This document shows, one piece after another, positions 43,558 to 52,067 of a stretch of 64,000 nt of DNA. Each line of letters opens with the position of its first letter. Position 1 is the first letter of the stretch. A model generated the notes under the pieces. The model ran no database searches, was not told the origin of the DNA, and saw only the letters and a list, made by a program, of their open reading frames with translations. A program made the translations under genes and the position numbers. The stretch spans positions 1,118,753 to 1,182,752 of the forward strand of contig NZ_KB933398.1 in NCBI RefSeq assembly GCF_000392615.1, read 5' to 3'. The DNA comes from Lysinibacillus sphaericus OT4b.31 (GTDB taxonomy: Bacteria > Bacillota > Bacilli > Bacillales_A > Planococcaceae).

Positions 43558-44640
43558 ATGTTCAAAAAAGTATCAAGTATTGTCGTATTATCACTTGTTT
43601 TGCAGGCTACACCATATGCTGAATCTCTGTTGAAGACATCAGAGGTAGCGTTGGCGGCTGAGGTCGCAAAGGATGTCCCAGCAACACATTGGGCAAGTAA
43701 CTCGATTCAACATATGTTAGGTAAGCAATATATGACAACCTATCAGGATGGGTCTTTTAAGCCTGAACAGACAATTACAAGGGCTGAGGCAGCTGCTGCG
43801 ATTGCACGGTCTATGCAGCTCAAGATGGATAGTTCTTTTTTACCTAATTTTGAAGATGTACCTGCCAATCACCAGTATTACAAGGAGATTTGTGCATTAG
43901 TTGAATTGGGTATTTTACAAAATGGCGATTACTTCAATCCTGATTCTCCCTTAAAGCGCATGCATATTGCTAAAATGTTAACACTTGCCTATAATATCGA
44001 GGTTGATTCAACCAACAAAAGCAAATTTAGTGATGTTAACGAAGCACATTGGGCCAAGGACTATATTGAATCATTAGCTGATGTTGGCGTTATTCAAGGG
44101 GTAAACGCACAGCATTTTGCACCAAACCACATGATTACACGAGCGCAATTTGCTACTTTGATTGAGCGAAGCCTTACTTTTACAAATAAGGTGGAAAATT
44201 TTGAAGTTGCCTATGATTATTTATCAAAGACATATATCCCGACTGTTAATTTTTCATCGACGATGTCTAATGAAGTTATTCGTTTAATTAATATAGAAAG
44301 ACAGAAGCAAAAACTGCAACCACTTAGCTATGATGCAGCTTTAACACAAGTTGCTGTTATCAAGGCACAGGATATGGTGAATCGACATTATTTTGAGCAT
44401 GAATCCCCTTACTACGGCGCACCATGGGATTTAGCGACATTATTCGATTATCCATATACAAGCTTAGGAGAAAATATTGGCAGAAATATTCCAACTCCTC
44501 AAGCGGCTGTGAAAGCATGGATGGCTTCTCCAACGCACCGTGAAAACATACTACGCGAACATTATACAAACACGGGTGTAGCCATTGCAGAAGATAGCAA
44601 AGGAAATTACTATTGGGTGCAATTATTTTCTAGCCAATAA
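43558..44640 (+). CDS. SLH protein with C-terminal CAP/SCP domain
   Basis: The 360-residue product has a signal peptide (about 1-34), three SLH domains at about 36-205 (TYQDGSFKPEQTITRAEAAA, HMITRAQFATLIERSL) and a CAP domain at about 235-360. The CAP signature is clear: NEVIRLINIERQKQKLQPLS, HYFEHESP, LGENIGRNI, MASPTHRENIL and VAIAEDSKGNYYWVQLF. It carries the His and Glu residues typical of secreted CAP proteins such as YkwD. Bacterial CAP proteins are extracellular; enzyme activity is unproven. The frame opens at 43495, but GGGGAGG and the signal peptide fit ATG 43558. Confidence 0.88.
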   Translation: MFKKVSSIVVLSLVLQATPYAESLLKTSEVALAAEVAKDVPATHWASNSIQHMLGKQYMTTYQDGSFKPEQTITRAEAAAAIARSMQLKMDSSFLPNFEDVPANHQYYKEICALVELGILQNGDYFNPDSPLKRMHIAKMLTLAYNIEVDSTNKSKFSDVNEAHWAKDYIESLADVGVIQGVNAQHFAPNHMITRAQFATLIERSLTFTNKVENFEVAYDYLSKTYIPTVNFSSTMSNEVIRLINIERQKQKLQPLSYDAALTQVAVIKAQDMVNRHYFEHESPYYGAPWDLATLFDYPYTSLGENIGRNIPTPQAAVKAWMASPTHRENILREHYTNTGVAIAEDSKGNYYWVQLFSSQ

Positions 44641-44778
44641 GTTAATAACTTGATTTAGTTACTGTTATGCCAACTGAATCAAATTACATAGAAGCGGAAT
44701 TTCCTGTAACAAACCATCTCTAATATTACAGGAATGTTACAAAAGACCGAAATAACCATAATTTAATACCCAATTATT

Positions 44779-44823
44779 AGTGCTGATAAACCTCGAAACG
44801 TTGGTATATCAGCACTTTTTTCT
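44779..44823 (+). terminator. Terminator after the SLH-CAP gene
   Basis: AGTGCTGATA and TATCAGCACT form a perfect 10-base stem with a partly paired loop, followed by TTTTTTC. Confidence 0.88.
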
Positions 44824-44922
44824 GTTTTTAAAACCGTTACACAATTGAAAAATTAAAATACTAACATTTGTGATAGTCTATGTATAGGCAAAAAAGTTCT
44901 TCGAGAGGGGTATAACAAAAGT

Positions 44923-45867
44923 ATGAATAAGAAATGGTTATTACCGATTTTTGCATCTTTTATGATATTTTCAGCAACTCCAATAGACAACGCTGAGGCA
45001 GCGACTGCATCTGAAGTCACTGATACAGCGACTAAATATTTAGGTATTCCATATTCATATGGAGGTACAACTACAAGCGGACTAGATTGCTCAGGCTTTA
45101 CTTCTAAAGTCTTTTCAGATTTAGGTATTAAACTTAACCGTACGTCAGGCTCACAATATCAGCAAGGCACTGCGGTAGCAAAAAGCGATCTTCAAGTAGG
45201 AGATTTACTTTTCTTTAACACGAGTGGTAGTGGTATCTCACATGTAGCTATATACATAGGTGACGGTAAAATGATTCACTCTCAAACAGGCAAAGGTGTT
45301 AGTTATTCAAGTGTAGACGATCCATATTATTGGTCTTCTCGATACATTGGCGCAAAACGCGTTGCAACATTTGATACGGAGCAACAAGCAGAAGTAACAA
45401 AAGTAGCGACAGCTGAAGTAAAGGACGCAGCAATTGATTTTACAGTGTATGCTTCACGTGCTGAAGTAGCTGTGCAACTTGCTCAAGCTTTAAACTTAGA
45501 TACATCTGATAAAAACACAAAATTCACAGATGTAAAACCAACATATGCGCATGCTGGTGCGATTGCTGCTGTAGCGAAGTTAGGTATCTTTGAAGGAGAT
45601 GACAATGGGAAGTTTAACCCATCTTCACCAATGACACGCGCACAAATTGCAAAAGTATTAGTACTAGCTTTTGGTCTTGAGCATCAAGGTGAAGTTGTAA
45701 CATTTGCAGATGTTCCTGAAAACTACTGGGCGACTGAGTATATTTCAATTATTGCAACAAATGGAATCACTGCTGGTAAAGATAACGGCAACTTCGGTTA
45801 TAATGAAATGTTAAAAATTTCTCAGCTTGAAACATTTATTGAACGCGCAAAACAATTAAAGAAATAA
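44923..45867 (+). CDS. NlpC/P60 endopeptidase with C-terminal SLH domains
   Basis: A 314-residue exported peptidoglycan endopeptidase that cleaves stem peptides. The signal peptide ends AEAA (about 27). The NlpC/P60 domain at about 28-150 has the nucleophile Cys56 in GLDCSGF, His107 in SHVAIYIGDG and a third polar residue in KMIHSQTGKGV. Three SLH units follow at about 170-312; the first is short, lacking its leading half (YASRAEVAVQLAQALNLD). Here the enzyme is N-terminal and the SLH domains C-terminal, the reverse of its CAP and amidase neighbours. GAGAGGGG precedes the ATG. Confidence 0.9.
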   Translation: MNKKWLLPIFASFMIFSATPIDNAEAATASEVTDTATKYLGIPYSYGGTTTSGLDCSGFTSKVFSDLGIKLNRTSGSQYQQGTAVAKSDLQVGDLLFFNTSGSGISHVAIYIGDGKMIHSQTGKGVSYSSVDDPYYWSSRYIGAKRVATFDTEQQAEVTKVATAEVKDAAIDFTVYASRAEVAVQLAQALNLDTSDKNTKFTDVKPTYAHAGAIAAVAKLGIFEGDDNGKFNPSSPMTRAQIAKVLVLAFGLEHQGEVVTFADVPENYWATEYISIIATNGITAGKDNGNFGYNEMLKISQLETFIERAKQLKK

Positions 45868-46182
45868 TATATTTCCACTTCAAATTAAACAAGGGCTACG
45901 TTTATTTTGAAGTATTGCAAGGAAGTTCTTTTAAATAATGTATAAATGGATGAGAGTTTGCACTTGCAGGCTCTCTTCTTTTTATGAAATAGTTGTCCCA
46001 TCTGATTGGGTCAACTTTTCATCGTTTGTAAGTGGTGAAAGTCACTACAACGATTAATTCCACTTTATAGAAAAGGGAGGGGATATGTAAAAAACAGTAG
46101 AAAAGTTACATTCGTATGATAGTTTTGGCTGTGTATTTTTGTTAAAATGAAACACGAGAACAGGAAGGGAGGAAATAAGACA
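45868..46182. other. Intergenic region before the SLH-amidase gene
   Basis: It contains a weak terminator-like hairpin near 45951-45985 (AGAGTTTGCA / TGCAGGCTCT, then TTCTTTTT) for the NlpC gene and, below it, the likely promoter of the amidase gene. No ORF is supported. Confidence 0.45.
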
Positions 46183-48090
46183 TTGTACCTCAAAAAAATC
46201 AGTCTTATATTATGCGTCTTATTCATTTCAGCTTCTATGTTTACTATACATAGTGCAAATGCAAGTGGCGGTTTTGATGATATTTCCCCAAAGCATGAAG
46301 CTTATGAAGAGATCAATTATTTAGTTAGTTTAGGTGTTATTAAAGGCTATACGGAAAACGGGAAAACGTTATATAAACCATATAATAATGTTACACGTGG
46401 ACAAGTAGCAAAAATGGTTGTAGTTGCCTCAGGGAACAAACCATTAGTTGTGAGCAAGTCAAACTTTTCAGATGTAGCAGTAGGTACTGAGCTTTCCGGC
46501 TACGTAGAACGTGCGGTTCAATTAGGTTTCTTCGCAACAAATACAAAAGGTCAATTTTTACCGAACAAACCTTTAACACGCGATGAAATGAGTTATGTTC
46601 TAACAAAAGCATTTAAGCTTGATGCTAGTGCCTATGACAATATAGATTCTCCATTTGTGGACGTTGGTATTACGCATCCTTACGTTCAATATATTAATAC
46701 GATTTACTATAATGGTATTACAAAAGGAAGCGGACAGAATTATAATCCGAATAGCCAAGTAACACGTGCGCAATTTGCCTTATTCGTAGCACGTGCAAAA
46801 AGTGAAAAATATCGTTTAGAGCTACCTGTTAAGGGTGATGCTGTCCCAGATACAAAACAGGTTATTGGCTTAGTTCAAGTAACGACAGATGGTTTAAATA
46901 TTCGTAAATCAAAAGATTCTACTTCTAGTACCAATGTGGTAGGCACTGTCAATAAAGGCGGTAAACTATCAGTCTATGCTGTTGAAGGAGACTGGTTAAA
47001 AGTAACGTATAAAGGTGCTTACGCATATATTTATAAAACGTACGCACAGTTTTTAGATGCGGACGGTAATGCATTAGGTAATATCCAAAAACAAGTAACA
47101 ACTACACAAGGTATTAATGTGTATGTGAAAGCGACTTCTTCCTCAAAAATTATTTCAACCGTTAATAGTAAAGTGAAGTTACCTGTCTATAAGACGGTTA
47201 ATGGCTACTATTTAACTGTAGTAAATGGTTTGCCAGGATATATTGTAGCAAACAGTACAGAGGACGTTGAAGTGGAACAACCTAAGCCAGATCCAAATCC
47301 AGATCCAAATCCGCCAACTCCACCTGTATCAGGTGATTTACTAGGGCGTGCAACTGTTGGTAGTTTAAACGTACGTAAAGAAGCAAACTCTACTTCTACG
47401 GTACTAGGCAAACTAAACAAGGGTGAATACGTGCATGTGAACAGCTTAAGTGGCTACTGGGCACAAATTACTTATGAAGGTCAAACAGGTTATGTGCACA
47501 AATCCTACTTAAAGCTATTAAATCAAGGTAGTCCGTTGAAAAACCGTATTATCATCCTTGACCCTGGACATGGTGGTAAGGATCCAGGTGCTGTAGTGGG
47601 TTCAACTTCAGAAAAATCCATTACATTAAAAGTGACTACACTTGTAAAGCAAAAACTTGAAGCGGCAGGTGCACAAGTAAAGATGACACGTACAGGCGAT
47701 ACGTATCCATCATTACAAGATCGCGTTGATTTTACGAATGCAAACTTCGGTGAAATCTTTGTAAGTATCCATGTCAACTCAGCATCAAGCACTTCAGCAC
47801 AAGGCACTGAAACATATTATGCTATTTCAACAGGAGATATGTATCAGGAAGATATTGATTTAGCGACTTTTGTAAACAATCAAATTGTGACAAACTTAAA
47901 TATGAAAAATCGTGGTGTAAAAGAGCAACAATACTATGTTATTCGTAACACATTAATTCCAGCGATTTTAGTCGAGCTAGGCTTCCTAACAAATAGTGAA
48001 GATCGTGGCAAAATGACGGACGATCAATATGTTGAGTTATTTGCAGAATCAATCTATAAAGGTATTTCTCAATATTACGCAAAACAATAA
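46183..48090 (+). CDS. SLH N-acetylmuramoyl-L-alanine amidase with SH3 domains
   Basis: A 635-residue wall hydrolase that cuts the amide bond between MurNAc and L-Ala. Order: signal peptide (about 1-28), three SLH domains at about 30-215, two SH3b-type domains at about 230-370 (TTDGLNIRKSKDST), a Pro-rich linker (PKPDPNPDPNPPTPP), another SH3b (VGSLNVRKEANSTSTVLGKL) and a C-terminal amidase_3 domain at about 460-632. The amidase motifs ILDPGHGGKDPGA (His), GEIFVSIHVNSA (Glu, His) and AILVELGFLTN (Glu) are all kept. The frame opens at ATG 46147, but GGGAGG is spaced for TTG 46183, where the signal peptide begins (YLKKISLILCVLF). A broken partial copy follows at 48150. Confidence 0.9.
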   Translation: MYLKKISLILCVLFISASMFTIHSANASGGFDDISPKHEAYEEINYLVSLGVIKGYTENGKTLYKPYNNVTRGQVAKMVVVASGNKPLVVSKSNFSDVAVGTELSGYVERAVQLGFFATNTKGQFLPNKPLTRDEMSYVLTKAFKLDASAYDNIDSPFVDVGITHPYVQYINTIYYNGITKGSGQNYNPNSQVTRAQFALFVARAKSEKYRLELPVKGDAVPDTKQVIGLVQVTTDGLNIRKSKDSTSSTNVVGTVNKGGKLSVYAVEGDWLKVTYKGAYAYIYKTYAQFLDADGNALGNIQKQVTTTQGINVYVKATSSSKIISTVNSKVKLPVYKTVNGYYLTVVNGLPGYIVANSTEDVEVEQPKPDPNPDPNPPTPPVSGDLLGRATVGSLNVRKEANSTSTVLGKLNKGEYVHVNSLSGYWAQITYEGQTGYVHKSYLKLLNQGSPLKNRIIILDPGHGGKDPGAVVGSTSEKSITLKVTTLVKQKLEAAGAQVKMTRTGDTYPSLQDRVDFTNANFGEIFVSIHVNSASSTSAQGTETYYAISTGDMYQEDIDLATFVNNQIVTNLNMKNRGVKEQQYYVIRNTLIPAILVELGFLTNSEDRGKMTDDQYVELFAESIYKGISQYYAKQ

Positions 48091-48096
48091 ATAACA

Positions 48097-48137
48097 AGAG
48101 CTACATGGTTCAATGTGAACTATGTAGCTTTTTTTGA
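48097..48137 (+). terminator. Terminator of the amidase gene
   Basis: AGAGCTACAT and ATGTAGCTTT form a stem with a 15-base loop, followed by TTTTTTT. Confidence 0.85.
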
Positions 48138-48149
48138 TTAGTACTATCA

Positions 48150-48320
48150 ATGAAAAGGAATTCACAGAACTTTCCGGTTATGTAGAACGTGCTGCACAAC
48201 TTGGCTTCTCAAAAGCTTGAGGCGGCAGGTGCAAAAGTATTGATGACAAGTACAAGTGATACGTATTCATCACGACAAGATCGCGTTGATCTTACGGATG
48301 CCAACTACGGTGAAATATTT
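48150..48320 (+). pseudogene. Remnant of a second SLH-amidase gene
   Basis: Two pieces of an amidase-like gene are stuck together. One SLH piece (ELSGYVERAAQLGF) matches the intact gene at 46485-46530, and one amidase piece (KLEAAGAKVLMTSTSDTYSS, then RQDRVDLTDANYGEIF) matches 47645-47762. The roughly 1.1 kb between them is deleted and the frame is shifted at the join near 48210. The piece stops at 48320, where the 3' end of the opposite SLH gene begins. Confidence 0.85.
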
Positions 48321-48322
48321 TG

Positions 48323-50201
48323 ACGTGTAACAATACCGCTAGGCTTAAATGTGTTATCTGCATAACCTGTTGTTATACCCAATGCATATAGGGCTTGGAT
48401 ATCTTTATAATAAGCATGGCTTAGTAGGAACGTCTGAAAAGGTATTGTTAGCAATGCCTTGTAGCTTAAAGCCATTGACAAGAGCACGTGCCATATCAGC
48501 GCGGGACAATGGCTGATGGGCGTTCATTTTTCCATTTTCTAAGGAGATAATCCCGTAGCGTAAACCCGTTGCTAATACTGCGTAACCGTAATCACTAGAT
48601 TTCATGTCACTAGCATTCATTGAAGTTGAACTTGAAGCGGTAATGCCTAGGGCACGTAAGACCATTTCAGTGGCTTGCATGCGTGTTATTGTCCCTTGTG
48701 GATTGAATTTCCCATTACTGCCCTTAATAATGCCAAGGGCGTGTAAATTTTTAATATCATAGTAGCCACTATTTGAAGTTGCTACATCTTGGAACATTGG
48801 AACTGCAGCAATTGTTGCCTTCTTGGAACCTTTTGTGCGTGTGAGCGTTTTAATTTCTGCAATCGTTGCGAACTTTTCGTCAACATTTTTACGATCATCA
48901 CGGCCTTCAATAAAAGATGTACGAATCGTATACGTACCAGCAGCTAAATTACCAGGCATAAATATTTGATATTTTTCAGAGTGGGTACTAATATCTTTTC
49001 GGTCAGCATTATCCGTTGTAGCATCGGCCGCTAGACCTGGGATATAACGTTCATGTCCCTGACCGACAACATGACCGTTTGTATCTATAATTTCCACTTT
49101 TAATGTCCCACGAGATGGCACATTTCCGTTGTTTTTCACGGTTACTGTGGAATAGAAAACAAATCGACCAGATGGAGCTACATAGCTTTGCACACCACCA
49201 GAATACAGTGAAAGTTTATAGTGGCGAGGTGTATTGCCTTTATGATCTTCAGTAGTCCAGTTTAAAGCGTGCTTCATAAATACTTTTGCGTCATTGTCAC
49301 CACGCGTTGTCGTGTAGGCAACTCCATTTTCGTTGTCCTGCCAATCTGCTTTTGCATCAACACTAATATAATCAAAGATTTTAAAACCTATTTGAACGAC
49401 GCGACCTTTACCATATTCAATGGCGTGAGCAGCACCAAATTCATTTTTCTTCATTGTTTGTGGCTTACTCGTGTAATCGTAATTTGAAAAATATAAAATA
49501 GGTGTTGCTGTGCTACCTTGCCAGGGCTTGATGATTTCAACCCACTCCTGGTCTGATTTTGTCAGATTAAGTTTGCTTTTGCCAAGCTCTTTTGTCGCGT
49601 TTTGAATGATAGGGTGTACTGTATTTGTATTGCTTACAGTAGAGTTCCCTAGCACAATATCGTCAATAAAGCGCGCATTGAATACTTCCGTTAGGTTATC
49701 CCACTCCATTACCCAGGAATCGACATCATAGATTAAAGGGGATAAATCCATTTGGCCAGCTTTTGGAAATTTTGTTGACTCGTTACGAGCTGTTTGGAAG
49801 GCGAATATCGCCCCACCACCATTCCGTACGTACATTTTGACATTTTCGCGTTGTTGATGGTTCATCATCACTGTATATGCAAAGACGATTGCGTCGTACT
49901 GACTTAAAGCCTCTAAGTTGTTTAAGTCCTTTTCATAAATTTTTTCTACATTGAAGCCCTGCTGTTGATAGAGGAAAAATGCCTTTAGCTCTTTGTTGTA
50001 TGTTGAGCTATAGTCGACCTTAGGAGATACAGCTTGTCCTTCATATGTACCACCAGGGTGTGTCGTATTGGCATATTTCTCGCTGCTTTCCGAGAAAACG
50101 ACACCGATTTTCTGTGTTGCTGTTAGTGCTTGTGAAGACGAGAAGATGGTTACAAGCAAGAAAGCGCCGGTTACAAATAGTGAAACAAATAATTTTTTCA
50201 A
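48323..50201 (-). pseudogene. SLH protein gene, frameshifted and truncated in the third SLH domain
   Basis: The long frame from TTG 50201 has a signal peptide, an N-terminal region of about 300 residues that looks like a glutamine-amidotransferase/ThuA-type alpha-beta fold (IGVVFSESSEKYANTTHPGG, SQYDAIVFAYTVMMNHQQRE), an Ig-like domain (TVTVKNNGNVPSRGTLKVE) and two SLH domains (IKGSNGKFNPQGTITRMQAT). Near 48422 one extra base ends the frame at VPTKPCLL; the other frame continues SLH-3 (HAYYKDIQALYALGITTGYA). That stops at VTR (48323), where the remnant amidase begins. The product up to the shift (about 590 residues) might still be made and secreted but would lack part of its wall-binding domain. 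Confidence 0.78.
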
Positions 50202-50439
50202 AAATCGACATCCTTGTTTAGTATTGTTTTTTAAAAATTTGTATGACTACTATACATATTACAACTAAATAATGGGGGATTCGTGTATATTTAGGTAAAA
50301 AAGAAATTATTGAGTTTTTTTATGTAAATTCAATTAAATCCTTTCTATAAGTCTATCTATTTTTATGATATAATAACCTTTGTTTTGTAGGGAAAACTAA
50401 AGAATATAATAGTGTTTAGTGACTATTGATTCATGATAG

Positions 50440-50488
50440 AGGAGGGCAATAACATCTAATTAGATATATTAGATGTATTACATGTATG
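50440..50488 (+). promoter_or_regulatory. Shine-Dalgarno separated from the start codon by a hairpin
   Basis: AGGAGGG at 50440-50446 lies 39 bases before ATG 50486. Between them ACATCTAAT (50452-50460) pairs perfectly with ATTAGATGT (50468-50476). If folded, the hairpin would bring the ribosome site to about 14 bases from the ATG. No nearer Shine-Dalgarno exists for this ATG. Confidence 0.55.
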
Positions 50489-51766
50489 AATAAACTGAAA
50501 CAAGTTTTTACAAAGGTTAACAAGATTGATACGTTTTCACCGTATTTCTTTTTACCTTTTATATTAGTGCTTTATTTCTTCACAAGTCTGTTCGATTTTC
50601 ATCGATTTGATTTATTTAATGTGCGCGTATCAATTTTACCAGCTGTGCTAGTAGCGCTTGTGTGTTACTATATCGGCGTGTATATTATTGATAAATTACA
50701 ATGGACAATCCCGTCATTCGGATTATCATTCTTAGGTAAATATGTGATTCACTTTGTTGTGTTGTTAACATTAATCGGCTTAGCTTCCTATTTAATGATG
50801 ATTTTTGGTGGAGGTTTAGGGATTTCGGATGAATCCAATCGCCGTAATCTTGATCCAAAACTAAACTTCTTTAGCCAATTGCTATGGTATGGGATTCTAT
50901 TGTTATTATCGTACAAAATGATTTTAGAAAAGCATATGACATGGAAAAAAGCATTAGTATATGGCTCGATTTTTGCTGTTGTCATGTTTTTATTCTTATT
51001 AATGGGTTATCGTACACCATTAATCATTATGCTATTTACAGGTATTATTATTTTCCACTATGTTGTGAAACGTGTGAAATTAACTTGGTTCCTAACAGCG
51101 TTATTAGTTATAGGTGTAGCGTTTTCAATGTTTGGGTTCCTGCGCGTTATGACAGAGGATACAACAAAGGAATTCAATAATCGCGATCAACCAGATGTTG
51201 AGCTATCTGAAACAGATAAAGAAAAACTTTTGACAGTAGAGCAAAAGGTAAATTTAACACCTAAATGGATGCGTTCATTGAATGGTGAAAGTGTTACGGG
51301 ACATATTGTTTTAAGTAAAATTATAGAGTATACACAAGAGGAAGGTTACCTAAATGGAGAGATTCATGGCGGAATCTTCAATACCATTTTACCTGGTGAG
51401 CAAATTTCACCGCGTATGAAGGTCACTGAGGTTGTTAACTCTTTAAGTGTAGAAGAAGGTAAATATATCACACGCCCAACGAGAACAACGACGCCTACAT
51501 TTATTGGGCAACTGTTCCTAGATGGTGGCTATGCGCTTGTAGCGATTGGCTTCTTATTATACGGTGTATTAATTTCTCTAATCTATAATAAAGTGAAGCA
51601 AGGTGGTATTCGTAGCTTCCACTCGGTAGCCTATGCGTTTGTGATTACATTATTTACAGTATCAATGCACACAGGTTTACTTGATTTGATCTTTATATTA
51701 ATGCTTGGTTTTGTCATAATTGCCTCTGCAATTATTAAAACGGATAAAAGAAAAGTTCAATATTAA
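50486..51766 (+). CDS. Wzy-like oligosaccharide repeat-unit polymerase
   Basis: A 426-residue polytopic protein with about ten membrane helices and a large external loop at about 222-335 (NRDQPDVELSETDKEKL...PRMKVTEVVNSLSVEEG). This is the shape of O-antigen/capsule polymerases (Wzy, Pfam O-antigen polymerase type), which link undecaprenyl-PP repeat units outside the membrane. Wzy proteins are poorly conserved, so the assignment rests on topology and the FLLMGYRTPLIIMLFTG-type core. It is solitary but lies among wall-polymer genes. A strong terminator follows. Confidence 0.72.
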   Translation: MNKLKQVFTKVNKIDTFSPYFFLPFILVLYFFTSLFDFHRFDLFNVRVSILPAVLVALVCYYIGVYIIDKLQWTIPSFGLSFLGKYVIHFVVLLTLIGLASYLMMIFGGGLGISDESNRRNLDPKLNFFSQLLWYGILLLLSYKMILEKHMTWKKALVYGSIFAVVMFLFLLMGYRTPLIIMLFTGIIIFHYVVKRVKLTWFLTALLVIGVAFSMFGFLRVMTEDTTKEFNNRDQPDVELSETDKEKLLTVEQKVNLTPKWMRSLNGESVTGHIVLSKIIEYTQEEGYLNGEIHGGIFNTILPGEQISPRMKVTEVVNSLSVEEGKYITRPTRTTTPTFIGQLFLDGGYALVAIGFLLYGVLISLIYNKVKQGGIRSFHSVAYAFVITLFTVSMHTGLLDLIFILMLGFVIIASAIIKTDKRKVQY

Positions 51767-51771
51767 CACCG

Positions 51772-51804
51772 GAAAGGACTGTCCTAAATAGGATGGTCCT
51801 TTTT
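51772..51804 (+). terminator. Terminator of the polymerase gene
   Basis: AAAGGACTGTCCT and AGGATGGTCCTTT form a stem with a 4-base loop, followed by TTTT. Confidence 0.9.
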
Positions 51805-51908
51805 CGATAAATGAAGAAATTTGGTCGATAAATTAAAAAAAGTAATCGATAAAATTAAAAAGTTAGTCGATAAATCAGAAATTGATGGGGATAAAAGTGA
51901 AAATGTGT
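51804..51908 (+). repeat. 21-bp-period tandem array, type D (core TCGATAAAT)
   Basis: Units begin at 51804, 51825, 51846 and 51867 with TCGATAAAT or TCGATAAAA and 12 variable AT-rich bases; a fifth, decayed unit (GGGATAAAA) begins at 51888. The period is exactly 21. It lies between the convergent polymerase and glucosaminidase genes, directly at the end of the polymerase terminator. Confidence 0.85.
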
Positions 51909-51939
51909 AAGCAAATAACTGCTTTGACCTTTCATCTAG

Positions 51940-52005
51940 TGGAGTGTAGCGACGAGGAGACTGAAGCCGTGCCCGCGAAAAGCGTCCGCCGAAGCGGAAA
52001 TCAAC
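51940..52005 (+). repeat. MITE/REP-like repeat, copy 3 (left-truncated)
   Basis: GAGGAGACTGAAGCCGTGCC, GCGTCCGCC and the end GGAAATCAAC match the reverse of copy 1, including flanking similarity (GGGTTTATATAGATA). The left half is missing. Confidence 0.75.
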
Positions 52006-52033
52006 GGGTTTATATAGATATTTCTATTTGAAA

Positions 52034-52066
52034 AAAAAGCCGTCTCAAATATAGAGACGGCTTCCT
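52034..52066 (-). terminator. Terminator of the SLH glucosaminidase gene (minus strand)
   Basis: GCCGTCTC and GAGACGGC form a stem. On the minus strand a run of eight T follows. Confidence 0.9.
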
Positions 52067-52067
52067 T

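Noticed and set aside
48150..48320. New short coding gene between the amidase and the minus-strand SLH gene
   Set aside because: It is clearly a broken copy of pieces of the neighbouring amidase gene, with a deletion and a frame change.
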